DNA from: Yamagishiella unicocca
Taxonomy: Eukaryota > Chlorophyta > Chlorophyceae > Chlamydomonadales > Volvocaceae
Length of the DNA stretch: 64,000 nucleotides
Assembly (NCBI GenBank): GCA_003116995.1
Contig: BDSL01000086.1
Coordinates: 372,001 to 436,000, forward strand
Direction of reading: 5' to 3'
Below the pieces are notes generated by a model that did not search any database, was not told where the DNA came from, and saw only the letters and a program-made list of their open reading frames with translations. Both the position numbers and the translations under genes were made by a program. Shown here in pieces: positions 20,338 through 33,498 of this stretch (within the stretch, counting starts at the first letter, position 1; every line of letters begins with the position of its first letter).

Positions 20338-23300
20338 TTATGCCGCGACGACCTTCTCCTTGGCGCCGAACTCCTTTATGAGGATCTCCTTGAGCTTAGG
20401 CACCAGGTGCGACTCCATGGCGGGAATGCCCTGAGAGCACAGCGGTTGGGTGGGCAGCAGCGCGAGGCGTCACAGTAGGCCATCAGTCGCAAACGCCATT
20501 CCGCGCATGACTATGCGGCCCCGGGCTCAGTGGGTCCTCGGTATCACGCACATACGAGTCGCTCGCCAAGCGAGTGCGAAATACGCAACGCCTATGCGAC
20601 GGCCATGCGCGCTTGTCAGCCCGCACCCAGCCACCAGCACACCCGTCACCCACCTGAGCGAACTCCGTGGCCAGCTCGGGGTTCTCGCCGATCTTGCCGC
20701 CCAGGAAGATCTTGTAGCCCTCCACGCCCTTACCGTCCAGCTTTGCGGGTGCGCCCATGAGCCCGATGTCGCCAACCTGCGCCTGCCCGCAGCTGTTGGG
20801 GCAACCGGTAAAGTGGATCCGTACAGGCCGCGTCAGCTCCAGCTGCTCCTCGAGCATCTCCACCACCTTGACGGCGCGGGCCTTGGTCTCGGCCATGCCG
20901 AACCCGCAGAACTGGTTGCCTGGGGAAGCGACGGCAGCAGGTACCGAGTAAGGACGCTGCTGGGTCGAATTGGACGCCGACCCGCGTTGGTTCCGTTGGT
21001 TGCGCGGATGCATTGTGGCCGTGGGGGCCAAGACACCAACCGACGGGGGGCCAGCTACGGCAGTGGCGAGCCGCAGTGCCAACCCAATCACGGCAGTACC
21101 CAGGTCACGGCATCAGCGGTGCGCGTGCCAGTGTGTGGTGCGTGCGCCACTTTACCCACCGGTGCACGATACGAGGCCGCGCAGCAGTGGCCCCGCATGG
21201 ACCTTGAAGCGCTGGAACAGCGGCTCAGCCAGCATCTCGGACAGCTTGGCGTCCGGCACATTGGGGAACAGCACGTTCTCCTCGCACGTGATCCGCACGG
21301 TGCCGTCGCCGTACAGCTCAGCCACCCGAGCGATCTCGTCAAAGTCCGCGGCCTAATGGCGCAGAGCAAAGGGGCGGTGGCAGGAGCAGTCAGCTTCGTT
21401 GCCCCTGACTGGCTCGCGTGAAAAGCAGGTACCATGGCACGCAGGTCAGGGTTCATAACCGCATGGACTGCACTGGATCACCGGTCTGTCAAGGCAGCCG
21501 GCCCCGCACTGCCCGGCCAGGCGACGACTTACTTGCATCCTGCCCGCTGGCACGCAGGATCCGACCCAGTTGAGGCCGGCCTGGCGCTGAGGGTGCACGC
21601 CCAACAGGTCACGGCGCTCCCACGGCTGGTCGTGGTGCTCCTGTAGCAGTAGTACAATACGGCGTTTGCGTTGAGTTACCCGAATTGGGCTGGGCGCAAA
21701 CAAATGGCGGCTGCAGACATGAGGCGTGCACAACAGCACCAACGCACCAATGATGGTCGTCGCGGCCTACTGACATGCACGTTAGGGCTCCCTGCCGCCG
21801 CGCTAGCACCAACAAACAACCTTAAAGAACACTGCCGCGCTCACTGAGGTGCTGCCAGCACGCCCGCACCGACGACCCTACCCTGCGGTGGCACCTCCCA
21901 GCCCTACTCACGTGCACGGGGGCCGCCAGCTCCGCACCGCCCATGTATTCTGACAGGAGCTGCCGGAACTTCTCAACACCAATCGCCTCAATCAGCCACA
22001 TCAGGCGAGTCTGCTGCCGGTCACCACGAGGGCCGTGGTCCCTGCGGACACCGCAGACGATAGCAGTGGTAGCCGACGTCAGTCGCAATATCTGTAGGTC
22101 GGCTGCAGTGGCGTCACACGGCAGCTAGGATGCGGATCGAGGCGCTCTTCAGGGAGGCGCGCAGCAGGCGCATGGCAATGTGCATGGCAACGGCAGGCCG
22201 CAGCGTGCGAATGGAGGTAGCCCGGCTTGACGGAGCAGCGACCTCTCACCCACCTGAAAACACGCAGAAGCGCCTCCGTGAAGGGCATCAGCTGCTGCTG
22301 CGTGACGGAGCAGCCGAGCGGAATGGACATGATGTTGCGCTTGATCGAAAAGTAGCCGCCCACCACGACATTGAAAACCACCTGAGGGTGTAGGAAACGG
22401 GCGGGCGAGGGCGCGGGTCGTGACCAGAGCAACAGCGTGAAGGATTGGCAGAGGTCTGCAACTGCCACCGGGAGCACCGGTGCTACCAGGGACTGGGTCC
22501 AACGACGGCGCCGTGTACGGATACTACAGGCGCCGCAGCTGCACCACACTATCAAGCGAAACACGCATCGTGAGATCCAAGGGGCGCAATCCTTCGACGC
22601 ATCCAAACCACCGCATGTCATGTATCCGCTCCGCCCACACGGCCACCAGCCTGAACCCAAACACCGCGCCACCTCCTCACCTCTCCGTCCTCGGGCCGGC
22701 GCACCGCCTCGAAGCCCACATCGTTGATGTGCGTGTGCGGGAAGTCGTCGCGAGTGGAGGAGATGCAAATGTTGAGCTTGCGAGGTAGGTTGGCAAACTC
22801 CTCACGACCCTGCACCAAGAAACAAATAATGCCACGGGGTCAGTCCACAGCTACAGCTTTTATGGGGTTACATAAAAGAACCGGTAACTCGACGTGTTTT
22901 CTGGGGTGGGTCGTGCTACATGACGACAACTTGCGCTGTATCGGCTGCACAACTGGCAGCTGCACCAGCCTGGCAAGGAGCATGACTACCTTCCCGGGGA
23001 AGTTAAATGTAGGAAGATCCTGGCGCCTAGGCACAGGCTCTTGTAATGACCCAAATTGGAAAGCAACCCTGTGTTGCCCCGCCCTCACCTTGCCATTGTT
23101 GAACAGCATCGCCTCCATCTCCCGAAGGAGCGGTCGCGTGTCGATCAGCTCGTGGGGGTCAACGCCGGCGATGGGGTTACCGGTCAGGTTGCGGACGCTG
23201 TCCATACCGGTCTGGAAGGACGTAAGGCCCACGTCCCAGAGACCTCGGATGACGGTGTCGGCCTCGGCGAGAGTGATGCCACGCAGTTGGATGTTGGCGC

Positions 23301-23948
23301 GCGTGGTTATGTCAGCGCAGCCCTCATCACCGTACGGTGCAATGGACGCGCCGAGGAAGCGCAGCTGGCGCGCATCAAGCTCGCCGTTGGGCACCTGGTG
23401 ATGGAGGAGGATTAATTCGTGGGATTATGGCGGTGAGGTTGAGATGGTAAAGCAGCTGTGCGGCGCAAACAAGGCTTTCATTGCGGGTAGCTGGAAGCAG
23501 GATACTTAGTGCGTACCGACAGCGAATCGCTACTTGGCCCATACGGAATTGCGGCTCGTACCTTGAGGCGCATCATGAACTTGCCAGGTGTCCGCTTCCC
23601 GCGATGGAACAGGCCGGCCCACTTCAAGCGGATGTCGACATCGTCCAAGTTCAGGTCCTCCCACTTGGTGTTGCCGTCCTTCACCAGCTGCGACAGTTCG
23701 AACACGTCCGTCCAAGCCCGCGAGCCGCACTTCTCCGCCTTCACCTTCTCAAACTTGTTGGCCTTCTTCTCCGTAGTGCGGGCGCGGGCGGCCTCCGTCA
23801 GGTGCTTCAGGCCGCTGTGCTCGCTGATGCCACCTGCTTGCGCCGGCGCCACAGGAGCTGACGTCGCCAGCACGCGTGTCGTCAAGCCGCGAGTAACGCT
23901 ACTGCGGACCTGACCACGTTGGCCGAGCTGCTGCTGGGTAGCCATCAT
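20338..23948 (-). CDS. NII1: Ferredoxin-nitrite reductase, chloroplast
   Basis: Reduces nitrite to ammonium with six electrons from ferredoxin, using siroheme and a [4Fe-4S] cluster in the plastid stroma. Exons on the minus strand: 23948-23562, 23394-23089, 22809-22681, 22381-22254, 22041-21912, 21640-21533, 21352-21160, 20919-20654 and 20430-20338, all in phase, giving 579 residues. The cluster/siroheme ligands are visible as SCTGNQFC (across an exon junction) and GCPNSC, the CX5C...CX3C pair. Other family blocks are RANIQLRGITLAEAD, RKLNICISSTRDDFPHTHIND, GFEAVRRPEDGE and VHPQRQAGLNWVGSCVPAGR. The first about 30 residues (MMATQQQLGQRGQ...) form a probable transit peptide. Starting one codon later (second ATG) is equally possible. 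It sits between NAR1 and the NRT2 pair, as expected for coordinated nitrate-induced expression. Confidence 0.97.
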
Positions 23949-25689
23949 ATTTGTCAGCCGTTGATGCAAGTGCAAGTTGCTTTCACTTCACAGCGTCCGA
24001 GCTAATTCCGTAAACCTGCTGGAAAGTAAAGAACATAAACAGGCCGTAAGCAGACTTTATAATCAACCTGTGTGTGCTGCAAGTACGCACAAAGTGATGA
24101 GCAAGCAGGCGTTGAGCAGCACAAATACAGTCCGAAATCAAGAGCCATAACATATATATAGTGCGAATCGAAATCGCTGCAAAGGCACGGTCGCTCAGCG
24201 AATGGTACCTTGATAGCTTCGGAATGATTGACTTCGAATACTCAGTGTTATGTTAGGATTTAAGCAAGATGCCCGTGCTTCAAGTAGCCAAGCGCTGAGT
24301 ATACGGCACCGGTGTGCCCCACACAAGGTCGTTGAGCCACCAGCTTTCCGTACGGGTCGTCGTATACCAAAGGGGCGTGGTTGGTTCGGTCAGGGCCCTC
24401 CGGCGCCCAGACAGCCCCTGCACCTTTATGTCAAGGCACATGTTGCTTCGGTATCGTACTTCTACATAATTCTACATAGGTGTTTGTCGCGAAAGGTGCA
24501 AGATAGTGACAGCTGCCTCTGATGCCGGCGCGGTCGTCACGTGCGACCATCCCAAGTCCTCCAGCATTCTGTTTCTGGTGCTGAGATATTTTCTCATACA
24601 CAACACAACATACACCGTGCCTGCGCGAAGAAAGAGTGAAACGGAACCCTGGATGTGGGGTATTTCGCTGTGACGACGGCAAAGCGTATTTCTACTTCGA
24701 TAGAGCTTATTATATTTTTTGGTGCAAGATGTACCTCAACCGAAGCAAGCTGCACATCTTAGTCAATACTGGCGCCGACAAACGCCGTTCTGTACCAAAC
24801 TTTCCTTCCACACGGACACGATGATGACATATACACTTCATTACCAAAATATAACTTACCAGTAATCAGCGCGCGCGTATCAGCCCTGCACATCCACCGT
24901 GACCCTCCGGTGACCCACGCGCCAGTATCTTCCAGCTCGTAACTGCACCTGATCGACGCGAGCACACGTGTTCGCCTTCTATTCAACAGATAGAAGCTAA
25001 GAAACGGTGCGAAGGCATCTGGTGGTGGTTGGACGTGTAATGAACGAACCCTAAGTAGCCTCTAGTGTGACAGACTTTGCGGAAAGCGTTAACGGGCCCT
25101 GAGTTGGCAAAATAGCGGCAAGGCCCGCGTAAGACATAGGCTGCGGAGTACCGTATTGACACGGGGTAATTGGCGATAGTGGCATTAGTGATAGCCTTTT
25201 TGGGGGCCAGAATTTACACCGTAATTACCGAAGTCACCACCAGCAGTTGGTGACCGGCTAAAACATTGGTGACGGTCTTGTATTTAGTGCGTTGCCAATG
25301 GGCAATGGCATGAGCATGAGCATGTTACAGACGTAGGGCCCTCCCAGGTCCTGTCCGTGTCCCCACGAACCGTTCGGTCAGGAGGCGCTTCTAAAGCAAT
25401 AGTATATGGGGGAGAAAAACGATTAATGTTAACTATATATGCTGCCAACGGGGAATGGCGCCATCCAGCCCCGTAGACCACATAGGGGTTGCTGGCAACA
25501 AAAAATGCTGACTACGGAAACCAAGCCTAGAAGCACGACAGTCAGTGCCCTGCAACCCATAAAGAATTTGAAATCTCATATTACGCTAAAAGGCAAACCT
25601 GGCAGCACTGGCACATGTCGTTGGGTTGTCGGGCACTTTGCACCCCCAGCTACAAGTTCAGCATCGCTCGCGCTTTGCCCACGCGTCCG

Positions 25690-26470
25690 CCCTGCCACCG
25701 CCGCTAGGTCAGGCCAACCACGTTCTCCTCGTTGGACTCCTCCCCACCTACTGCATCCACCTCTTCCCCTCCTGAGGGCACCCCCTCATCGCTTTCCGGG
25801 CAGGATGATGTTTCCTCCGCAGCCTCCTCCGCAGCCTCCTCCGCGGACGACTCCACGAATTCCACCTCCTCTGCCAGCTGCCGCTCCGCGCCCCCTCCTG
25901 CCCCCCTCCCCTGAGCACCGTACGCACTGCCAGAGTTGTTCGCCGTGCCGCCCCTTCCCCTGCCGCGTCCTCTTCCCCTCCCCCGTGCTGCTGGCACAGC
26001 CGCCCCCCCCTTCTCCATCTTCGGCCACAGTGCGACTCCGGCCACGGCCCCCCCTCCCTCGCCTTCCGCCACCCACAGTCACACCACCCACAGTCTGTGT
26101 TGGGACGGCTGCGTCCTCGCCCTCACCACATCGCCCGCCCCCTCCATCCCCGTCTCCCTCATCATCCCCGTCATTGCCCACGTCCTGCTGCTGGGGTACT
26201 GCTGCACGCGCTGCCTCCATGCGCGGCCGATCCACCTCCTCGGGAGGCAGTTTTTCGGAATCCTCCTGTAGGCCCTGAAGGAGGACACCAGCAAAAATGC
26301 CAAAGTGTTGTCGGCCTCGTCGTCCGTTGCACGGATATCTGGTGTCTCCTCACCATCCACGCCATCCTAACCAGCTGCTGCCATGTTGTCAACGGGGACA
26401 GTGGTACTGGCAACCGGCGCAACGGCGACAGTAGGTACCTACCATGTCTCATGTAGACCTTGTTTCCCGA
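25690..26470 (-). other. GC-rich low-complexity island with open reading frames
   Basis: About 0.7 kb of GC-rich sequence open in several frames. On the minus strand one frame reads GLQEDSEKLPPEEVDRPRME after a possible CAG acceptor (TCCTCCTTCAG), then a Gly/Arg/Asp-rich tail ending near 25786. Another frame reads an acidic Glu/Ala run ending at 25704. A 12-bp unit GCAGCCTCCTCC is repeated three times near 25819-25854. It could be a decayed or transposon-derived exon, or simply a simple-sequence expansion. I cannot assign a product or a start. Confidence 0.35.
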
Positions 26471-27491
26471 CTTTGTCCACTGTACAGCGGATATAAGTAA
26501 GTTCCCTTCGATGGAACTGGGAACCCCGATTGGGTGTTCGGGGTACCCAGGGGCGTACGAGTTCAGCGGAAATCCTTGAACGGCAGCATTAGGAGGGCAT
26601 AATGGAAGCGCATGTTTTCACATGCTGACGAGATAGATGTTCGTGATAAGCAATTTACAGTAATGTGTATGATGTGCTCCTCAGGTTTCTGGTAGCCAGC
26701 AGGCCAGAGGTGCCAGGATGGCCCGGGGCGGCAGCTCAGCAGGAAACAGCAAACACCACCTGAGAAATCTTGACCCTGACCACCCTCAGCAAGAGGATTT
26801 AGCACGCCGCGACTGTAGATTGCCTTCAGGAACAAACCTCCGTTAGCAGCAATCGTCATCTATGACATTGTAACTGTCTACAACTAAAGTGAAAGGCCAC
26901 AGCCTTCACAGTCGTTCAACATCTCATGGACGTGAACTCTACGGGTAAATGTTATGTTAATGTTAACCGACAACACCGCTGGCGGAAAGAAAGAACATAT
27001 TTGTCGCGTAATGCAAAAAGTAAATTCCCACATCGCCATCCACTCCTCAGTCTCAAAATGACGCTCCCGTGAACCCGTTGCATTGCAAGCCCTCGCAATT
27101 ACGGTAGCCTTGCCAGTCTGCTCTCTGCATCTTCTCTCTTCAAGCCACCACCTGTGAGTCCCCGCGTGATCCGAAGGCAAGCACTGTGTGGCCGCACGCG
27201 ACCTTTCCAGCAAACCTCGCTCGCACAGGAGCTCTCGAACATCTGCACCGGTCACGCCCTGCAAAAGGTGGCCTTCATTACAGCGCAACCCTACAGAGGT
27301 GGCGCGTGCGCACGGCAAGTCCTGCCTGAGCGTGAAGCCGGATCCTTAACTCCTCTCCCCTCACGCCGCCAGCACTGCGCACATAAGCAATTAACAGGCC
27401 GGTGCAATGAGCAAAAATCATCGCTCAGTTTCAAACACGCCCTGCTCAGTGCGGCAAATGCCAAGCGTATGCTTCTCAAGCGTATGCCTCC

Positions 27492-27496
27492 TTACA
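27492..27496 (-). terminator. TGTAA poly(A) signal of NRT2 copy A
   Basis: The minus strand reads TGTAA about 31 bases after the stop codon of the first NRT2 gene, matching the usual green-algal polyadenylation signal. Confidence 0.6.
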
Positions 27497-27526
27497 ACTA
27501 CCCATCTACTGGTACACAATGAAGTT

Positions 27527-30380
27527 TTATTGCGGTGTGGTCTTGACTTCAGCGACCTCGTTCCCAGAGATGGCTGCCACTGATGCACGATCCTTGTACC
27601 CTCGCTGGGACCTGCGGTTGGGGCAGCGTGGAGGACGCGGAAAAAAACAGTGAGTCGACTGGGGCGAAACACGCTGGAATACGATGCTGGACATACGTGA
27701 AGGAATCGACACAGCGGGAAAGCCTGCGGGTTCCGGACGAACAGTAACCATGCCACTGTTTTTAACCAGGTTGTTGAGTGTTCAGTAAGGGCCCCCCGGC
27801 GACTCGTAGCGTGCCTGCGAAGAGCAGTGACTCTCTGCCACTAGGATGGACGGTGGGGCGCACGCGTCATCCGTCTCCTGGATTACTCACTTGCTCTCCA
27901 CTGCGAACCGCATGGAGCCCTGGTGCAGCCCCTCAGCCACCTCAGATGCGCTCCACTCGCGCAAATAGTAGTCCTCCTCCTGGGCGCCTTCCCGAGGCCC
28001 CCTCAGCATCGATCCCCACATGGGGAAGTGGATAAGGAACAGGACGAGCGTGAGCACAATCGACTGGATGCCCATGTACACGAAACCGTCCTTCTTCTCT
28101 AGCCTGCAAACCGGGCGGGTGGGGAAGCAGCAACGAATGGGCAAGGTAAGTTTCCACCGACCATCGGAAAGTCAGGTAAATTTGCATGGGAGAACGGTGT
28201 GGGCCGGGGAAGGACAGCACGCACGAACCATCGCGAGCTACAAAGGACGCAGTAGACAACGGAAGCGAATGCCAGAGACACGCAGCTTCCTGGTAAAAGG
28301 TCAATGTGAAGAACTAGCTGGCATGTGCACGCACGGACCCGCACACCGGCGCGGGGTTGCAGCACTTGATTTTCCATCAGCAAGCGACTTACTTTTGTTG
28401 CCAGCTGGCAGATCCCGCGAACCAGATGGCTTGTGTGACAGCGGCGCCGACATTACCACCGGCGCCCACTAGGCCCGACACGACTCCGTAGGCACGGCGG
28501 GAGACGAAGGGAGTGATGCCGAAGTGTGCTCCGCACGCCTGCTGGCAGAAAATGCTGAAGACAATAAGGATGACGATGGTTGCTGAAAGACTGTAGGCGA
28601 CCTTGCCCAGGACGATGCAGAAGACACCGCCGAGCGTCTGAATGATCCACAGCACCCACAACCGGCCGCGCATGCCGAAGTACTTGGCAACGTAGTCGGA
28701 CAACATGCCGCCGGTAGCGCGCGTGAAGATGTTCATCAAGCCGAAGATGGCGCCAATTGCCCCAGCGACGGTAAGGTTCAGCCCGAACTGGTCGAAGAGG
28801 TATTCGGTAATGATGTTATCCACGGTAAGTTCGACGCCAAAGGAGTAGCCGTACGTCAGGGCAAGCACCCAAGCCCTGTAATTGCCAAGGCCACACTTGA
28901 GGACGGGCCAAACCGCGCCCTTGCTCTTGAGGGTTCCCTCCTTCTTGAGGTCGCGGTAGTCCTTGCCCGAGGGGTGGTCAATGCCGAGCATCAGGGTTGA
29001 AATAGCGTTGAGGATGTAAATGCCGCCTGGCACGAAGAAAGACCAGCGCCATGCCTGGTAGCCAGGAGTGCCGGTGTCCTTGATTCCCTCGTAGATCAGC
29101 GGCATGATAAGTAGGCATGCGCCGCCGCCCATGTTGCCCCAGCCGGCGGCGATGGCATTAGCGGTGCCCACGATTCGCACGTTGAACATGCTGCGATATG
29201 GAGTGAAAGGAAGAGGGAACTCAATAATAGCGTGCAGAACTATGCAAGGAAGGCACGCCGTACGTTTCTCTAGGGATACAGAGAATAGAGCGCTGAGGGA
29301 ACCAGCCCGCCCAACATCCTTCCTGATATTGGGGCCCCAGCGTTTCCTCATACCGCTCACTTACGTGCCGCACCAGAACTGGCAGCATACGAACATGCAG
29401 AGACTGCAGCCGATGAAGAAACGAGCCGCAGCGAAGGTGGAGAAGTCCGTCACCAGCGCCATACAAAACACGGCGGGTGCAGTCAGGAGCATAGTGGCAG
29501 CGCTCCCATACCGGGGGCCTGCGTGCGGGAAAGCAAGGGGGAAAGGGTCAGGGGTCAAGACAAGCAGCATGTCGAGAAAGTAAGGCGAAGGGTTTGCCTG
29601 TTATGTTTACCGCAACTGCGCAAGTTAGAACCCTCCGCAACGTTTGGTGCCTCTCGGCCAGGTATCTGCTAATGACGGTCGAGGAGGGTACCCGTTTGCA
29701 AGCATTTGCCGAAGCGCCATTCCCTGCCCCTTGCTGACGCGCTGTACGGCGTACAGTATGCTTTCAGCCAGTCGCCCCTTGCAGCTTTGGTACGCTTTTC
29801 CTCACAGCCTAAACAAGCATGGCCGCACCAGTGAGAGCCCGCGTCCCATCCCATCACGCACCGACTGTGTCGACGAAGGTGCCCATGAATAGACGTGCTG
29901 CGATGGCGCCACAGACAGCCGCCACACCAGCATTACCCAGCTGTGGCTTAGTGAGGAATAGATCGTCACGGATGACTGGCAGCAGCGCGGCCGGCGCGAA
30001 GGTCGCCACGAAGGACATGAAGAAGGAGAGCCAGGAGAGCTGCGTTGGGGAGGAAAGTCGCAAGGTAGATGGTTTGGCGAGGATCTTCACAATGATATGT
30101 CGCACAAAAGATCATACGCGTGCAGGTCCTTTGACGGGCAGACACCTTGCTCGCGCAGGCAGTGCCCAGGCCCCAAATACCGCCCAGTAACGGCCTCACA
30201 CAAAGCACCGGAGAGGGCATCCACCGCACTGTAACCTACATGGAATGCCATCATATGAGGTTGCGTGAACCTCCAAATAGGGATAGACTGGGCCTTTCCC
30301 TCTGAGTCGAGTCGGTAGGGGAATGCCTTCGGCGGCGGCCCATCCTTGACGGGCGTGGCATCGACGGCCACTGTTGCCAT
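27527..30380 (-). CDS. NRT2: High-affinity nitrate transporter, NRT2 family (copy A)
   Basis: Plasma-membrane MFS nitrate/nitrite:proton symporter that works with NAR2. Exons on the minus strand: 30380-30240, 30039-29862, 29518-29365, 29190-28393, 28103-27891 and 27611-27527, all in phase, giving 522 residues, close to the usual NRT2 length. Signature blocks: [31 protein letters not shown], the nitrate signature [59 protein letters not shown], and the second signature [20 protein letters not shown]. Hydrophobic helices alternate as expected for 12 spans. The cytosolic tail reads [13 protein letters not shown]...[11 protein letters not shown]. Exon 4 is uninterrupted for 798 bp, unlike copy B. 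It is tandem with copy B (same strand, about 3.1 kb apart), a duplication. Which copy corresponds to Chlamydomonas NRT2.1 or NRT2.2 cannot be settled from sequence alone, although copy B has the NRT2.1 position next to NAR2. Confidence 0.96.
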
Positions 30381-33300
30381 TATCCTTGAAGATGGCAAAG
30401 GAAGACGTCGGGCGTAAGGTGCTGGCGCGAACGAGGCAAGTAAGCTTTGCTGAGTAGGCTGAGTCAGAAGCGTTTCCCTAGATGTCTGAGATTAGAAACT
30501 GTGCAGATATACTGAACACAACTTGAAAAGTACTCTGTATATCAATTAATCGTCGTTTTCTACAATGAGTTGGAAGGGGTCGGTGACCGCACGTGGGAGC
30601 GCGTGGGACTCCTAGTTGGCAGCAGGGGAGGTTAGTAACTGGGTTACGACTGCGACTGTTGAATCCTATGATATGAGACTTCCATAAGGAACTTATATAT
30701 TCGCACGGCTGCCTTCGGCGACCCTGCCGCTTGTAAGCGGCCCAGGGGGAGCGGACCAACGGACTTGACCGTTGGGCCGCATTGGTGAAGATGGCCCAAA
30801 CCGACAGGTCCGACTCAAATACAGGGAGTATCTGTATAATTATTACGAATGGTTGGATATTATATATGCCCACGGTGTGCGTTTGGTTCCTTTGTATCAC
30901 AGTAATCGCGGTGCCCTCACTTACTTCCCAATGTGCGGTTGTGAAGTCAACATAATTTTGCTCACGCTTTATCACTTGCTTCAGTGACCAGGCGGTGGGC
31001 TCAGGTTTCGGTTCCTTTTGTAATTCCCATTTTTGGCGGGAGCGACGAGCTACGCCCGTTTGACGTCCTACTAATAGGATTAGCCTGTGGAAATAAGGCA
31101 TCGCATATGAGCGGCCCAGCTACATATTGGTGTCCGTCATGCAACAAAGCCGTCACGACCATACGGGATTCTGATGGGTCCGCGGCCGACGGGCCGTTCG
31201 CCTAATTCGAATGGAGGACGCTAAGACGGCTGTGCAGCTCTCATCGTACTGTGGCCATTCCGGACTGCTACGGTGCTGACAGAGGTATCTCCTCCTTGCA
31301 TTGCGCCGAGGCAGCTGAGAACTCGGTACGTATTGTACCGGACCGGCTTAAGCATACACAACATAACAGAGACCCTATAATAGGAGCGGGCTTCTCAGCG
31401 GACCTCTTGCTCAGCGCACCGGTGCCACCTGTGTGTTGTTCACAGTTGAGAGTTGGAGGGCTTCAAAGTACCGTACCACGTTTTAGCATGAAGTCTTCTG
31501 CCATCGCACTTGTATCGCAAGGCCATGCGAATTGAATATGTCAGTTGGCAAATGTTCGCAGACGGCCGCATAGTAATGCATACTTCAGCAAAGGCGAGCA
31601 AGGATGTAAACTTTGGAGCGTATTTGCGCGCACATGAACTCACCTACAACTACCAAGAGCGCGAACTGCCGAGCCTCTGGCGATGGGAGGCATTAGGGTT
31701 GTGTAGGTTTTTTGGGTTAAATGGCAACGTCGCAAAACTAGATCGAACGACCTCCTGGCTACCCCCATGCTACCATCGATCTTAAAAGCAATTTGCTTTC
31801 GACCAACCCCGTACCGCAGCCAAACACAGGCACCAATAGGCGCGCCCAATTTGCAGACGCCTGTAGACGCGACCAACAGGTCGGAGATAGGCGGCTCGCC
31901 GGACCCAAAACCTGCGGCTTAATACAGCACAACACAGCTTCGGAGGGGTACACAGGAAGACGCATCCTGGGGGCGGACAGCAGGGGTACACAGGTAGACG
32001 CATCCTGAGGGCGGGCAGCAGGTCGTGATGCATTCATGATGCCAAGTTGTCTTGTTGTGCGAAAGAGCAGAAAGAGCAACCATGTGCCGGTGAGGGCTTT
32101 CAATGGCTCCATTCCACTGCATATGGCCTGCCGACACGATCCCAGGCTCTTATCCCAGAAGATGTAACACTGCCCGCAAGCCCGGGTGAACCCATGACCA
32201 TGGCCCATGTCCATGGCCTTACCATATGAGAGCCGGGGGAACAAAAAACTCTCGTAATATTATTGAAAAACATCACACAGAAAGGCCGTGAAGAACAGTC
32301 CAAGGCCCCCTTTCGGCAGCGCCTCCGCTCCGTCTACTCGCCTCCCATCTCGTCTGGACCACCATCTTCAACGCCCTTGGTTGTCCGCCGTGGATTTGCG
32401 GATTATCTTTTAACCCCTCAATACACCAAGACGGCGAGCCCAAAAAGAGAGTTGGCAAGTAACAGGTAGAAGACCTGATAGCGACCACAACCCCCACCGA
32501 CGAACACGGTCTCTGCGATCAAGGCGTACTCGCTGGGCTCGAAGGATGCTGCCAGGAGAAGACCTGCTCGTAAACGAGATGTGGGGCTGCCGGTGCCTGG
32601 TCCAGGCGACCTTTGGAAGTTACAGTGGGCCATAGACCGTGTAGGGCATGCCTGGCGCCACCTTCACTCTAGGATGGTACGTGTAATGCCTGCCCTCACC
32701 GCATCGAGAAGCGTGAACCCCATGAGCCCCCTCGGAATTACTGTCAAAATTTTATGTTGGCCTCGCCCTTTCAATCCTGGATTTACATTTCCGCGCATAA
32801 TTCGATAACGCAGCAGCCGGTGCATGTAAATTCATCCGCACTGGTTTGAAGCGATTTGGAGGACCACGCATAGGCGTGCACCAACCTTATTGCAACACTC
32901 CCCATGCACTATAATACAAAAGCAGAGTAGCGACGATCATAACCGCAAACAGAAAGCGTCGAAAGCGCGTTTATCAACCCTGCAACAAATGCATCAAACA
33001 TCCTCTCCAATACCCTAAAAGAACAAACTGTATGTACGAGCACACTCGGCTCCCGAAGGACGTTATATGGTCACACAAGGTAAGCGCATGATAATGTTAC
33101 TGCGCCCCTGGCCTACTCCTACCCGCTATGCCATTCAGAAGTAGTGATTGTCAGTTGCGCGGCAGACTGCAGCGCACCTAACGCCGTGCAGTTCACCAGA
33201 GATTCCCGCCCCGTCATACAAGAGTCCCCTTAAGTTAGGCCAAATCAACTAAGAAAACGGTGGAACAGCGGCCAGCGTGCCGTTAAAACCTGAACGCCCT

Positions 33301-33498
33301 GTAGGCAACGAATGTAAAAAATGATCCTTAATTACCCTGTTGTCCCAAACTCTCTCCTGACTCGAACAGCATGCGTGGCCTATTATGGCGCCGCCAGTCA
33401 ATGGTGCAGCCATCGTACATCGACCTAGTTCCCCGCCACAGCATACCTAACAATGCCATAAGATACCTTACCAAAGTCTGCTTTAAGCGTAGGTTTGC
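30381..33498. other. Spacer between the two NRT2 genes
   Basis: About 3.1 kb holding the promoter of copy A and the 3' end of copy B. It is mostly low in GC. No gene is recognised; the only structure seen is the 38-bp tandem duplication at 31945-32020. Confidence 0.55.
31945..32020. repeat. 38-bp tandem duplication
   Basis: Two adjacent 38-bp copies starting GGGGTACACAGG, differing at three positions. Confidence 0.92.

Larger units (their letters stand above)
23949..27526. other. 3.6-kb spacer between NII1 and the first NRT2 gene
   Basis: Contains the NII1 promoter (next to 23948) and the 3' end of NRT2 copy A. 24000-25600 and 26500-27000 are AT-richer and show no coding pattern. The centre, 25690-26280, is a GC-rich low-complexity island described separately. 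Several 70-145-codon frames (for example 26884-27318 minus and 27154-27522 plus) match nothing I know. Confidence 0.5.

Noticed and set aside
23949..23975. Upstream start for NII1
   Set aside because: The longer frame starts with TTG, not ATG; the double ATG at 23948/23945 is the natural start.
26884..27318. 144-codon minus-strand frame (LRCNEGHLLQGVTGADVRELL...)
   Set aside because: Looks superficially structured but matches no family I know and lies in the 3' flank of NRT2 copy A; kept only as spacer.
30478..31101. 207-codon minus-strand frame upstream of NRT2 copy A
   Set aside because: Composition unlike the coding exons around it, no domain, and it sits where the promoter must be.
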